From positions 1,178,001 through 1,242,000 of the forward strand of contig JARKIF010000012.1 of assembly GCA_029378245.1 (NCBI GenBank): 64,000 nucleotides of DNA. The letters run 5' to 3'. Positions 1 through 10,929 of the stretch are shown piece after piece. Made by a program: the position numbers and the translations under genes. This DNA is from Roridomyces roridus. Its lineage: Eukaryota; Basidiomycota; Agaricomycetes; Agaricales; Mycenaceae. The first letter of the stretch is position 1; the number at the start of each line of letters is the position of its first letter. Below the pieces are notes generated by a model. That model saw nothing but the letters and a program-made list of their open reading frames with translations, was not told where the DNA came from and did not search any database.

Positions 1-101
1 CACCCTCCAACCCGCTCCAGAAGCTTACTCGCCGGTGTGTCTCCCACGTCCCACGTTGTCACCGATCTGTATTACACGACACGTTCTCCGCCTTCCCCTC
101 T

Positions 102-1161
102 TTGACGAACCTTGAAACCATCGTTCCCTCAGTACTCGAGACAACTTGGACCCCGTCTTTCAGCCATCAAATAGCCACGGACAAGAACACGGCCATCAAG
201 GAGCTGAGCAACTACAGCGAAGATCTTTGCATCTTTTCAGACGGCTCGGGCTACAAAGGAGGCATCGGCGCTGCAGCAGTCGTTAAACAAGGCTCAGACT
301 ACGAGGCCCGCACTCTGCATCTAGGTAGCGAATCCCGGCACACCGTGTTTGAAGGGGAACTGGTCGGCATGATCCTCGGACTCAGCATCATTTCCGACCT
401 TCCTCGCGCGCGCTCTGCAACAATTCTTGTCGACAACCAGGCAGCAATTCAATCGGTCTCAAAGCGCATGCGTGCCCAGCCAGAACAATACCTCATCTCC
501 CTCTTCCATCAGTCCCTAGCCGCGATTCTACGTCGTCGGCCTCAGTTCAAACTACGAGTTGCGTGGGTACCGGGTCACAAGGACGTCGAGGGGAACGAAG
601 CGGTAGACAAGCAAGCAAAACGAGCAGCGGAGGGCTTCTCTAGCCCACTCCCCGACCACTTGGAATCCCTATCCAACATCCCTGGCAGCGCCGCCGTAGT
701 CAAAGCGGCATACAAGAAACAAGTTGCTCACGAGTGGAACAAGCAGTGGACGTCAAGCCGCGCTGGTCAGAAAATGCGAGCCTTTGACAAGACCCCCCCG
801 AGCAAGCGCACACTACGTTGGTACCAAGGTATTCACCGCACCCAGTGCAGCATTCTCTCGCAGCTCCGCTCAGAACATGTTGGCCTCAATGCTTACCTCT
901 TTCCGCTTCAAACTCGTCGACTCGGCGTTATGCTCTGCGTGCAGAGTCCCCGAAACGGTCAATCACTACCTTCTCAGTTGTAGACGCTTCCAACAACAAC
1001 GAAATACCCTTCGTGCGGCACTGTACTCGGCTAAACGACAACGGCTCTCCAAATCCAGTCTTCTCGGCCGTGTCAAAAATCGAACCATGCTCCTGGACTT
1101 CATTACATCAACCCAACGCTTTCCCCGCTATGTTGATGTATGTGCTCTAAACCTACTATAG
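102..1161 (+). pseudogene. LINE RNase H domain and C-terminal Cys/His motif, frameshifted
   Basis: The encoded fragment is the C-terminal part of a LINE polyprotein. An RNase H type I fold is visible: DGSGYKGG with the first Asp, a Glu in FEGELVG, LVDNQAAIQ with the next Asp, and GHKDVEGNEAVD with the last Asp. A C-terminal CSAC...H...C motif typical of Tad1-type LINEs follows. Compared with 57300-57310, this copy has one extra T in the TCTTTCCGC stretch near 900, so the reading frame changes and the RNase H part ends at 983 while the Cys/His part continues in the next frame. The end of the frame is also replaced by the insertion at 1131. It is therefore a dead copy. Confidence 0.85.
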
Positions 1162-2599
1162 AAATCGACAACACTCGAAGAATCTAACCAGATGAGTCGA
1201 GATACAGACGAATCTATATCCAACTAACCCAATCACGAAGCTCCGGGGCGAGTGACAACTATTGAATAGCGGGAATGTGGCGAGTATAAGTCCCTAGTAC
1301 AGGGCCTTGTAAAGGTTGTAGGGAATTGGGTGATATAGTCTCGGATACGATGTCGAAACAAAGTATTGCGAATAGAGATCCTTGAGGTAAACCAAGAATG
1401 ACGATTCTAAAGCGTTTTGTAGATGGTAAAGCTTCACAGCTGACACAAAAGATAGATTGAGTTTGGCTAAAGCCGGGGTTTTGCAATAAAGCAGGTATTT
1501 GGGTCTCTCGATCCCTTTTACACTGGTATCCGAAGACGACAGCGACCGATACAACACGGGTTTCGTAGATTCCAACACTTCACAACTCTGAACACACAAA
1601 TAACCCTTGACAGACACACGGTACGACACAATCCAACAGATACTGGTTCCAACACACTGATTCACACTCAAGTCACACACACAATAGCCAACAAACAAAT
1701 GTTTAGATTTTCAATAGCGATTGCTTAACTACGCAATGCACCGTCGAAAGCCTCGGACAAAACCCTTGATCGCAGCTGGTAGCTTGCTAGTGGGGGAAGT
1801 ATCCGCTGCCCTCTTGGGTAGCACTCTATCTACTTTATACAGGTCCGAGAATCATATGATAGTACAAACGAATGGCGCAATAATTAAAAATATCCTTGGT
1901 ATCTGGAATGGAAACACCCTGATTGGTTGATCAGAACCGGCATCGTGTACGGCCGGTGTGCCAAGCCATGATTCCGCGTGGCGGACCTGTCGATCCGTGA
2001 CTCCAACATTGATCCATGACTCGTCTGATTTTAGTGAAGTCGTATCCGACCTTTCCCTTGATTGTATACCCTCCAGACGTACGCCCATAGGTTGTAGGTC
2101 CAGAACGATACCCATATCTCCGACTACCTGTCCCGGATACCAGCAGATACTAGTTTGAAGACTAGTATCCGACCCGGATCCTCCTTGTCCCGACTGCTGA
2201 TGACAACTACGTCACTCCCTTCGGACCCGCTTCGGCGGTCTACTCATGTTTCAGGCTTTTCGGCCGACTTGCCCATCATCCCGTGAACTTCCGAACCTCC
2301 CAATTGCACTCGCACCAAGGTTCGAACGGCTGACAATCGTACAACGGTTAAGAACTTGTTTAATTGGTGTATCCCATTGGTAGAGCAGGTATCCACAACT
2401 CCTACATGTTTCGGAGTGAGCCCGTCGGTCATATTCAGGTAAATACCCTTCAACCCGTACAGTACTCTTAAGTATCCACCACACTGACTGTCTCTGGGCT
2501 CAACATCAGTCTTGTACTGAGATGACTTAGCTAGGATACTACCTCTGAAATCGTGCAAAACGCGCGTTTTCAAGGGCAGTCAAATTCCATGCTTATCAA
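1131..2599. mobile_element. 1.47-kb insertion inside LINE copy 1, unclassified
   Basis: Aligning the two LINE copies, CCCCGCTA and CGTGCC are adjacent in copy 2 (about 57527-57537) but separated here by 1469 bp. The insert begins TGTTGAT and ends ATCAA, so its ends are weakly inverted (TTGAT/ATCAA) and resemble LTR termini. No target-site duplication is evident and no long ORF or known domain is seen. It may be a solo LTR whose flanking duplication was lost, or a composite. An internal inverted repeat (GGATACCAGCAGATACTAGT... TACTAGTATCC) lies near 2136-2170. Confidence 0.5.
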
Positions 2600-3055
2600 C
2601 GTGCCTCCCGAATCCTGATCTCTCTCTTCCCTCTTTGGAACCCTCAGCCGCCCTGGCCCTTCTCCTTCTCCTTTTCCTTTCTCTTTTCTTTTCTTTTCCT
2701 AACATCTCGTCTCACTCGCGCACTCTCTTAGACTCAATCAAGGTCTTTGGGATTCTGCCGGGACACGCTACTACTACCCCACCCCATTCATCCTCCATCC
2801 CAGCAGTTGTCTGTCATTCACCATGCTCCCACCCCAACTCCCCGATATCTCCATGTATACCACCGTCCTGTAGTATATAGGTCCCGGTTGCAGGGAAGTT
2901 AAGAGGCGCCGAGGGGCAACCGGAGCGCTTCATTCCCACGAGGTTTTTTTTACCCTGCAGCCTCCCTTCAATGGGCGGGGACGGAGAGTCGGGCAAAGTC
3001 GGCACATAGGCCATAAATGGCCTGAGCCCGACTCTAAATGCACTGATTTCTTTCC

Positions 3056-4698
3056 TTTACGCTGCCACACAGCAGCATTCTCGTCTCTGCTCGCGCCCAT
3101 CCGTCGGCTCCCTCCCGAAATCCTATCCAAAATATTGATACACCCCAGCCTCGATACGCCCGTGCCCAGAAGCTCGCATATCAGGCTACCACGGTTCAGC
3201 GGTCGCGGTACCAACCCCACGCTTGCCGTTTCGTTCCATTGGCGCACGACCGCCGTGTCCACGCCAAAGTTCTGGGCATCTTTGCCGTCGACCTGCTAGG
3301 AAATGACAACATTGCTCGCCTGATTGAGGTCTACTTGCAGCGGTCAAAGCAGTGCCAACTATGTATCGACATATCTGCCCTAGGTCGAGGATATTAGAGC
3401 AGCTCACCGAAAGCTGCGGACGATGGTTCAAGATTGGATTGTTTCTTGATTCATCTCACCTGTTCGTTCTTATCGCCCATTCGCGGACGTTTGCACATCC
3501 TCACAGCCTTGGATTTTTATGTGTGTCACGAACTCGACAGTGGGGGCCTGCTGCCGAACGATTTGCATTACGCTGGCAGCCAAGTGGACATCGGATGTTT
3601 TGAGCTCGCACCGAAGTTGACACGGCTGAAATTGGCCCTCACGTCCAATGTCGTGACCAGCTTCCCTTGCAATCAACTCACAGACCTCACCATTGATTCG
3701 CCGTTTGCCTTCGAATTTGTGGCCAAATGCCCAAACCTCATCAAATTGACGATGGCTGAGTCCCGGCAAATCGGAAGGGCTGGGCGCTGGAAGCCCTTCA
3801 ACCCTATCGTCGTGGCCGCTCGCGAACTTGTCACCTTCCCACGTCTGTTGGATTACTTGACAATCCCAAACGTCGAGGTCCTCAGGATCACTGAGGGAGG
3901 TCCGGAAAGTAAATTCGAATCATTTACTTCCTTCATCTCCCGATCTGCGTCATCTCTGCACACACTAGGCCTTCAGAAGGTCGCTTTGACATCAACAGAG
4001 TTCCTTGCGATACTCGCCCTCCTTCCCACCCTACACACCTAGAGCTCCAACCGTTTCGTTTTCGTTTGCCTGAGGGTGCAAACGAAACGGTTACATAATG
4101 ACTACCGTTTGAAACCGTTTGCGGCGCAAATTGGGCTTCCAAGGCTCCAGAGGGACTGGGATGGTCGTTTCAGTACCCCATTATGAGCAGGAAGGTTGTA
4201 GCTCACCCGTGGAAGGCCCCACAGGCCCAAAATCAGCAGAATAGGTGTGAATTAGATACCATTTACAGTTTCCGTTTACCGTTTACAGACCGCCGCAAAC
4301 GAAACGGTTAAAATACTGTTTGCAAACCGTTTGAAACAGTTTCAAACGGAAACGGTTGGAGCTCTATACACACCGTTCTGGTGGACTTGGACCGCCCTAA
4401 TTCAATTACCAACGCGGTGCTCGCCCGCCTTACCATAATGACTGCATCGCCCACGCCCTTGGTCCTCCCGCTTCTCACGGAGCTCTCCATCACGGGATCG
4501 TATCTCTTCAGCAACGCATCGTTGTTGACCATGCTCGAATCGCGGCTGCACCCTCCCGTTGGGCGCGTCGACTTGCGTCTCATGCAAAGGAGTGTTTCTG
4601 AGGCTGAGTTGGAACGTGCGCGCGCCTTGAAGGGCAAGGCCGAATCGTTCTCGTTGTGGTGTCTGGATGCTAACAAGAGATGTACTGAAATGATTTAA
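3056..4698 (+). pseudogene. F-box protein gene, long coiled-coil type, copy I (broken)
   Basis: This is a member of the long F-box family seen intact in outline at 34609-41014. It begins abruptly after the LINE 3' end with the conserved segment LLAPIRRLPPEIL, so the N-terminal coiled coil is missing. A one-base shift falls near 3280, where FWASFYVDLLG of the relatives becomes unreadable, and the leucine-rich C-terminal part resumes at 3434. That frame stops at 4042 because the hAT-type MITE at 4040-4366 starts with TAG. It resumes after the MITE and runs to the stop at 4696-4698. F-box proteins recruit substrates to SCF ubiquitin ligases; this copy is inferred to be non-functional. Confidence 0.75.
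4040..4366. mobile_element. hAT-type MITE (327 bp) in F-box copy I
   Basis: Terminal inverted repeats TAGAGCTCCAACCGTTTC bound a 327-bp sequence that is flanked by a perfect 8-bp duplication TACACACC (4032-4039 and 4367-4374). An 8-bp duplication with a (C/T)A(N)NG terminus is characteristic of the hAT superfamily. The interior is a series of AAACGGTT/AACCGTTT palindromic motifs with no ORF. The first three bases, TAG, fall in frame and terminate the host F-box reading frame. Confidence 0.9.
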
Positions 4699-5184
4699 GG
4701 TAAGTCCACGCGCGGTTCTTTAATTTTGACGAATTTAATTCTTGCACAGAATCAACACAGAATGGTGGAATATATTCGCTACTTGAGCTGTAATCTATGC
4801 CACCCCTTCTAACTTCAAAACATCCATCTTATGCGATCACCCACTCCATATACGCGGCTCTAGAAAATGTCTCCTCAGCTCAAGACCGAAAATGCGCGGT
4901 CGGGTCTGTGATTGTATTTATTTAGCACGAACACCGAGTGCACAAGGGTCAGATGGAATTACGCGACTAAGAGATAAAAAGTTGGATAACAGAAGCGGCA
5001 AGCCGGAAGTAGGTTCGTGAAAGATCCTGGTAGTGCAACCACTCATGTCTGGGGAATCGCTCGACGACGGGTATTTCCATTTAAATGGTCAAGACACGGA
5101 CAGATGAAGCCGTCTTCCTGCGACGCAGGGCGAGCGTCGCAGATATTCCACGATTTGAAGGGAGGCTCTGCAGGTGAGCTTCCT

Positions 5185-5699
5185 TCAACATCTGAATTCA
5201 ACAGCAGTTAGCAGCAGAATCTCAGGCAATCGTAAATCAGGACGCACTTCGATCTCGGTCTCGAACTTTCGGGCATCATGAATGCATTGCAGGATCGTGA
5301 ACGAATGGCCCTTGAAGAACTCGCGCAGCCCGACGGCAAGGGATTGAGAGTTGGATAGCGTCTGCTGCCGTATTTGGGAGGCCCTAATCTGGAGACTGTA
5401 GGCTTCAAGTCAGTATCAGGCGACGACAGTGTTTATCGACCCAAAGTGACGCACCTCGCCAATGCCACGGCGTGTGTATCACCCAGAATTCCAGCCTCCA
5501 TGGCAGCGAAATACGTTTTCTCAGCGGACTCGATCGATGAAATCAATAGATCCAGAAGGCGAATTGGAGAAAGCGCTTGGAGGGTATATAGGAGCAGGCA
5601 GCCGATAGTGACGGCCAAGAGTATTTTCCAGTTGGCGGAGCTTGTAGTGGGCATCGCCGATGCCAAGGCGGAGAGGGGGGTATCGCTGAAGGTGGACAT
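5185..5699 (-). CDS. Small single-pass membrane protein of unknown function (unit 1 copy)
   Basis: The proposed gene has two exons, complement 5455-5699 and complement 5185-5395, joined over a 59-bp intron with a GTGCGT donor and CAG acceptor; together they encode 151 aa in frame. The start ATG gives MSTFSDTPLSALASAMPTTS, then one hydrophobic stretch (about residues 26-41, ILLAVTIGCLLLYTLQ) that could anchor the protein in a membrane. A helical, charged remainder rich in Ile/Arg/Glu follows. No family is recognised. A close paralogue lies at 30143-30601 with the same exon layout, and both sit at the start of their duplicated unit. The alternative that the last exon continues through another intron cannot be excluded. 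Confidence 0.6.
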
Positions 5700-5845
5700 A
5701 GGGCCTCGGAAGGTTGCTGCGGGTTGCGAATTGATTTATACGGAGTATTCTGGTGTATACAGCGACGGAAATCTACATCAAGAAGAACACGACTCGTTTT
5801 GGCGGGATGCGGTAATCCGGGGAAGATGAAGCTTTGTTGCGGATT

Positions 5846-6545
5846 CAGGTCATCTAAATTTATCTGATGACACATTGATGACACGTAGCAATGCAAAGCA
5901 GATGTATTCGACGCTGGGGCGCATTGCCGCGCAGTAATCAAGCAATAATTCAACAGTTGGGCATTGGGAGGAAGACACACATGGTCCATAGCAACGGACA
6001 TGTACCAGACGCAGCAGGACGGGACTGCCGACGACAACGACACACTGCACGTGTTTCAAGACGGCAAGCGATTGGCAAGCCATATAGAACACTCACCGAG
6101 CAGAAATGCTCCCAACCTGCCTCATATCCCACAGATACATCGTTCCACCCGTTACCGAGGCTCCCACCTCCTCTTGACGGAATTGCCTGGTGTCAACAGA
6201 GTCCGACATGCGATTGTGCTGCGTCTCGGAGGCGGGACCGGTGGAAAGGCGGGCGGAACATTATGTATTGGACCCCAGGCCACTGTCAATTCAAAGCCGA
6301 GGCCAAAATCGAAGGGAAAAGGAAGAAGAGTGTAGGAGACGGCTGGGTCGCGTGTATTGTGACGACGGCTTCTCCGCGGCGAGCCGATGACGATAGCGGT
6401 CTCGGGACCATCGGGTAGGCACTGGAGGTTGGAGGGAATGGGTTTGGTCCATAAGAGAGGGCACTGTGGGCAGAAGATGGTCGCGGAGGACAAGAGGGGA
6501 CAGCGAGATAAATTTAGATGACCTGAAATAAATTTAGATGACCTG
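5846..6545. mobile_element. TIR element with 20-bp termini, right terminus duplicated
   Basis: Perfect 20-bp inverted repeats start with CAGGTCATCTAAATTTATCT at 5846 and close at 6525. The right terminus is then repeated once more, with one or two changes, at 6526-6545. No clear target-site duplication is found. The relatives of this region (6750-6970 and 30830-31000) lack the insert. It carries no recognisable gene. Confidence 0.55.
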
Positions 6546-9500
6546 AGAAATTTTTTGCGTTTTCCGCATAGATGCGAATTGCGCTGTAATGACCCAAGCG
6601 ATGGCCTCGCGACGTGAAATCAACACAAAATCGCAGGGCTGCAAGTAGACTGTCGGCGATCCCCGCTACAATAGTGGGAATCGCCGATGTTCAGGTGGAG
6701 AGAGAGTATCGTGGAAGTGGACATGGCATGGAGTGGTGAATTTATGAATAAGGGCGACCGAAATTTGCATCAAAAAGAACACGACTCAAGTTCTCGCCGC
6801 TCGCTGCATGCGGTAAACCGGGAGATGAAGCTTTGCTGCGGAGGTTGTGGGGAGGTTGGCAAGCTCGAGAAGAATGACATTCCCTCTGGGAGAAGCAGTG
6901 CAGCCACGAGTTCATTACGCCTGTCATTAATGACCCGAGCGATTGCCTCGACAAAAACTCAGGGCTGCAAGTAGACGGATTTGGTCCCGCGATCTAGCAT
7001 CTACGCCCAAATTAACAGCGTGAAAGAAAGGGTGCTTACAGGTGCTTACGATGAACGGACGTGCCAACGCGAAATAGAACAATGACAAAGCTCAGAGATT
7101 CTCCGTGCTTCCCTCCGAGTTCCAATGAAAGTTACAGAAAAAGGTACAGGTATGCGAGTAAAACCATTTGGAACAGCGCGTGCTGTGGAAGAGGCGCCCA
7201 ACGCGGGATGATAATACATGACTTAGCCACCCGCACTCCCTCCTGCGGCCGAGGCCTCAGCAGCGACAGACAGGTTCGTTCAGTCTGCTAACTACCGCGT
7301 GTGAGGGACTCAGTCCCTCATCTCACACTGGTCGCCTGCGGAGTCCATGTCCGCATCCCTGGAATCCGCTTTCGCGACTGAGGCATCGACGTGCCCGCGC
7401 GACGGGCCGATGTACGCGGGGCGCCACCGCCAGCGCAACAGTGCGGATGGGAAGACAACGGCCGGAGTAGGCAAGGGTAAGAAACATACTATGGACGCGA
7501 GTCCGAGATGAGGGACGGGGGTAGCAAGGATTCATGAAAAAGTGAGGGACTGTTAGTCATTCCGGCCAGGCCGACACCGCCCGTGAAACGATATCAATTC
7601 AGCCCAACGGGAGAACGTCATCGGAGGTTATGGTGGTGGATATGGAGGTGGTCCTGGCACGCGAGCCACACGACAATAGACAAGGCGGCAGCAGTGCGGA
7701 ATCTGCAGATGCCATGATGCTTGTCAATGAGGAAGAAGGAATGCGCAAGGACGGACTTGAATGGGATCGGCGGGCCTCGATGGATATAGCGGAGGAGAGG
7801 GGGGAACGGAGGCTTGAAGGTGACCCGACGTAGCGTGCCCATCGAGACCCTGACGTGGCAAGCCAGTCCCTCGAGTGACACCGTCCCAGCCAGTGCGTAG
7901 TTCGTAGGCGGACGGGGAGGGTCAGACCCGCCTGAGGTGGATGCAAAGAGAAGTGGGCTCTACAGCCCACGGGTAGCATCGTATTGCCCATACGAGGGAT
8001 ACTGCCTGCAGTGGGCGTCGGTAGCAGACTTATCATGAGGAAGGATGAGGGCGGAAGATCGCGAGGACGGCAGTGGAACTTTCCCTACGCATAGGGGAGG
8101 AAACAGCGAAGGAGAGGGAGAGGAGGCAGACGCATCACCCCCGCCCAAGTTCCAGCAATTGGTGGCAACACCTGGAGTGACATCGTTCTCGGCAACGCGG
8201 GGTTAGGCGGCAAACGAGTGAGCTCTCGGAGAGTGGGTCGAACATCCGTCTCTGCTGGAGAACATGACTGCATCAGCCTGGCGCTGGCGTCTCGATTCCA
8301 CATGATACTGGAGCGTGGCATGTCACCGTTCCTCCTCCGCCACTCCCGATTGCGGCCTAGGCGTGTCTCAGCCGCCGCCGTGAAGGCCGAGGGAGGCGGA
8401 GTGCAGCCCGGAGACGTCGCTGACTCTTGCGCACGTCACACCATACCAAATGGGAGGGCGTCCTCTGCAATACCGATCTGCATCCTTTCCTTTCAGCAGG
8501 TCAATGACGTGGACGAGTGTAAGAACGTGACGCACCTCTATATCTATGCCGGGCCGACCCATGCCTCTATGGCCACGCATCCGCGGCCACGACACGACGG
8601 GCAGGGATTCGCGAGGGGGATGGATGAGGAAGGCGAGTGCAGGCTTGGGAGGAGACCAATAAGAGATGGGGGGCAGGTGGTGCCCATGATGGTATATACG
8701 TCGTGGTGACAACCCGCCACGAGTTGCGCCTGATTGGTGCCCAATGCTGCGAGGAAGGTGGCATACAGGCAGCCGGCGCCCACAACATCCCGGCTTCGGC
8801 CCAGACCACGCGCTCGTCGCTGTGATGATTGGAGGGCTGCGGCGACAACAGTGACGCAGAGTATGTGCCGGCAGCGAGCTGTGTGGCATGAGTAATACAC
8901 GGGGGCATGAGGTGGAGGTGGGTTTGGCAAAGAGAAGGGAAGGGGTCTTGCAGTGCCGTGCTGAGGATGCGCTAGTCGCTGGCCACCATCCGACAGAGCT
9001 GAGAGGCGGGAGGTACGGCAGACGCTGACACCAACGACGTGCAGGTATCCACGAGGACGATGGATGGAGAAGTGTGGAAAGGCCTGGCATAGACGAGCCC
9101 GAGACGAATGAGAGATGATGAAGCATGAGCGGAGTGGTGCGGAAAGCGAGAGGGATGGTCAGCCACGGCGGTCTGTGCATAGACGGCAGGACCGTGGGCC
9201 CATCGTGGCATATACATTGAGGTCGGGGACAACGACCGGGAGGCCGTGCGCGCTAAACCTCTACGAGGAAAGTGGCAAAGGCATGTCTCGGCCGCTGTGT
9301 CATTGCACGACAAAGTAGACCCCTCGACGCGGTGGCAGTCGATGGAGTGACACAGAGGGGAACGTTGGGCGCTGGATGCCCCTGGAAGTCCAGAAAGAAC
9401 GCCAAATTGTAGCAGTGTCTCCAGACGGTATCCACGGTCGGCTACATGGAAAATCAAGAGGAGAATAGTCGTGAAACGCTTGGGACGCACCAGTACCCTC

Positions 9501-9900
9501 TGAGATGCCCCGTACTTGAGCCTCCACCGGCACATCTCCAGCGTGATCATGACTCTTGGGACAGCAGCTGCACATATGCCTCACACACTCCCTACTCCGG
9601 CGTCAGAGCAGACAGGATGGTCTCGACTGCTTCTGTGCCCGAGACCCGCGTCAACTCGGAAAGAAGAGGCATGCATAGCACGTACGATATGAGCCCAAGG
9701 TCAGGATCGGGCGCACTTAAAACGCAAGAGACGACCCGAGCGTTGCTCAGAAAAGTGCCAAAGTGTCGATTGCGATCTCGACGAAAGATACCCAGCGCAG
9801 TGCGCTGGTGAAGAAAGGAGGCTTTTCTGGCCGCCAAGGCGTGGTGAGCCTGAGCAAGGGATCCAAGGAGGAGGAAGCCAAGGTGTGATCGCATCGTCTC
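6546..9900. repeat. GC-rich non-coding segment of C block, unit 1
   Basis: No supported gene is seen. Long open frames occur on both strands (for example minus 8368-9180, 270 codons), but they overlap each other, lack domains, and are not kept in frame in the counterpart. Matching stretches in unit 2 include 6830-6950 with 30890-31000, 7220-7350 with 31370-31500, 7920-8010 with 32275-32355, and 8450-8540 with 33370-33450. The match is broken by many indels. It is best read as old duplicated intergenic or degenerate gene DNA. Confidence 0.5.
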
Positions 9901-9918
9901 TTGATCTTTGCCACCATC

Positions 9919-10468
9919 ATGTCCGACCTCGACATTGAATGGGCTCCGTCTCTATTGAACAAACTGTGGCTCAGCTGCAGCATCGCTTGGAGTCCCAACA
10001 GGACTTTGAAACCACGCACGATCTATGCCGCCAAATCGCAGTGTTTTTGTCTCTACTCGCGCCCATCCGTCGGCTCCCTCCCGAAGTTCTTTCCAAAATC
10101 ATCATCCAGCCTACCCTCCACTTCACCGCATCGAAAGACGCGGATACTAATATCGGGCCACCCAAGTTTATGGGTCGCGGCAGCAGCCCCGTGGCTGCCG
10201 TCTCGTTCCATTAGCGCGCGAGCGCTCTCTCTTCGCCCAAGTTCTGGGCGACATTCTTTGTCAACTTGCACGGTGATGACAACACTCTCCGCCTTCTCGA
10301 GCTCTACCTGTAGCGGTCAAAGCAATGCCCGTTGAGCGCGTCGACTTGCATCTCATGCAAAAGACTTTCTCAGACACCGAGTTGGAACGTGCGCGCGTAT
10401 TGAAGGGAAAGGCCGAATCGCTCTCGCTGTGGTGCTTGGAAACAAGAAATTTACTGAAATGATGTAAG
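9919..10468 (+). pseudogene. F-box protein gene, long coiled-coil type, copy II (internally deleted)
   Basis: This copy starts with the family ATG and MSDLDIEWA, loses about 20 codons, then continues through the coiled coil (SIEQTVAQLQHRLESQQDFE), the F-box region LLAPIRRLPPEVL, and a partial linker with an in-frame TAG after VSFH. At about 10326, shortly after the LERSKQC equivalent, the sequence jumps directly to the very C-terminal part matching 4555-4690, so nearly the whole leucine-rich region is deleted. Downstream sequence to about 10600 still matches the 3' flank of copy I. A dead gene. Confidence 0.75.
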
Positions 10469-10929
10469 GTGAGTTCACGCGCGGTCCTTTGATCTTGTCG
10501 AATTTATTTTTTGTGCAGAGTAGGAGGGAATATGGCGGAAGTCTCGTGGAATATATTCGCTACTTGGTCTGTGATCTATGCCACCGATATTCGACTCACA
10601 CTTGAAATATGTCCATCGAGCGCGTTTCGTGTCATCACCCACTCGGTATCCAAAGCTCTGGAATATACGAGATGTATCCTCAGCTCAAACTCAAGACTAG
10701 CACTGCGCCGTGAGCACCGTGATCAAATATAAGTAGGGCAGGCTGGGCAGCCGTTCGATTCGGGACTCAGTGATAGGCGATCAGCGCCCTCAGGCTCTTT
10801 TTTTGCAAGTCATATCCCAGATTTGAGAATCTCCGTATGTACATCTCGAGGTCTTTTATCGAGGCAGTTTCGTGGTATGTATGCGGCGGATGTCGTGCTG
10901 ATACTGAGATGTCGTCACTTTGTAATGCT

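Larger units (their letters stand above)
1..3051 (+). mobile_element. LINE (Tad1-like non-LTR retrotransposon) copy 1, 3' part
   Basis: This is the 3' portion of a non-LTR retrotransposon; its 5' side lies outside the window. It is almost identical to 55979-57983, with only a few base differences seen. Position 1 corresponds to 55979, and the two copies part right after the shared CACTGATTTCT at about 3051/57983, which marks the element's 3' end. A 1469-bp sequence at 1131-2599 is absent from the other copy. Beyond 3051 the sequence becomes F-box coding sequence, so the LINE landed inside, or removed the front of, an F-box gene. The 3' UTR (2606-3051) is pyrimidine-rich at its start and has no poly(A) tail. 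Confidence 0.85.

Noticed and set aside
724..1161. Independent gene overlapping the LINE RNase H frame
   Set aside because: It is the continuation of the LINE frame after a one-base insertion, as shown by the undisturbed copy at 57126-57550.
8368..9180. 270-codon minus-strand frame in the GC-rich block
   Set aside because: It overlaps several other long frames on both strands, has Pro/Ser/Arg-rich composition typical of GC-rich non-coding DNA, no recognised domain, and the frame is not kept in the unit 2 counterpart.
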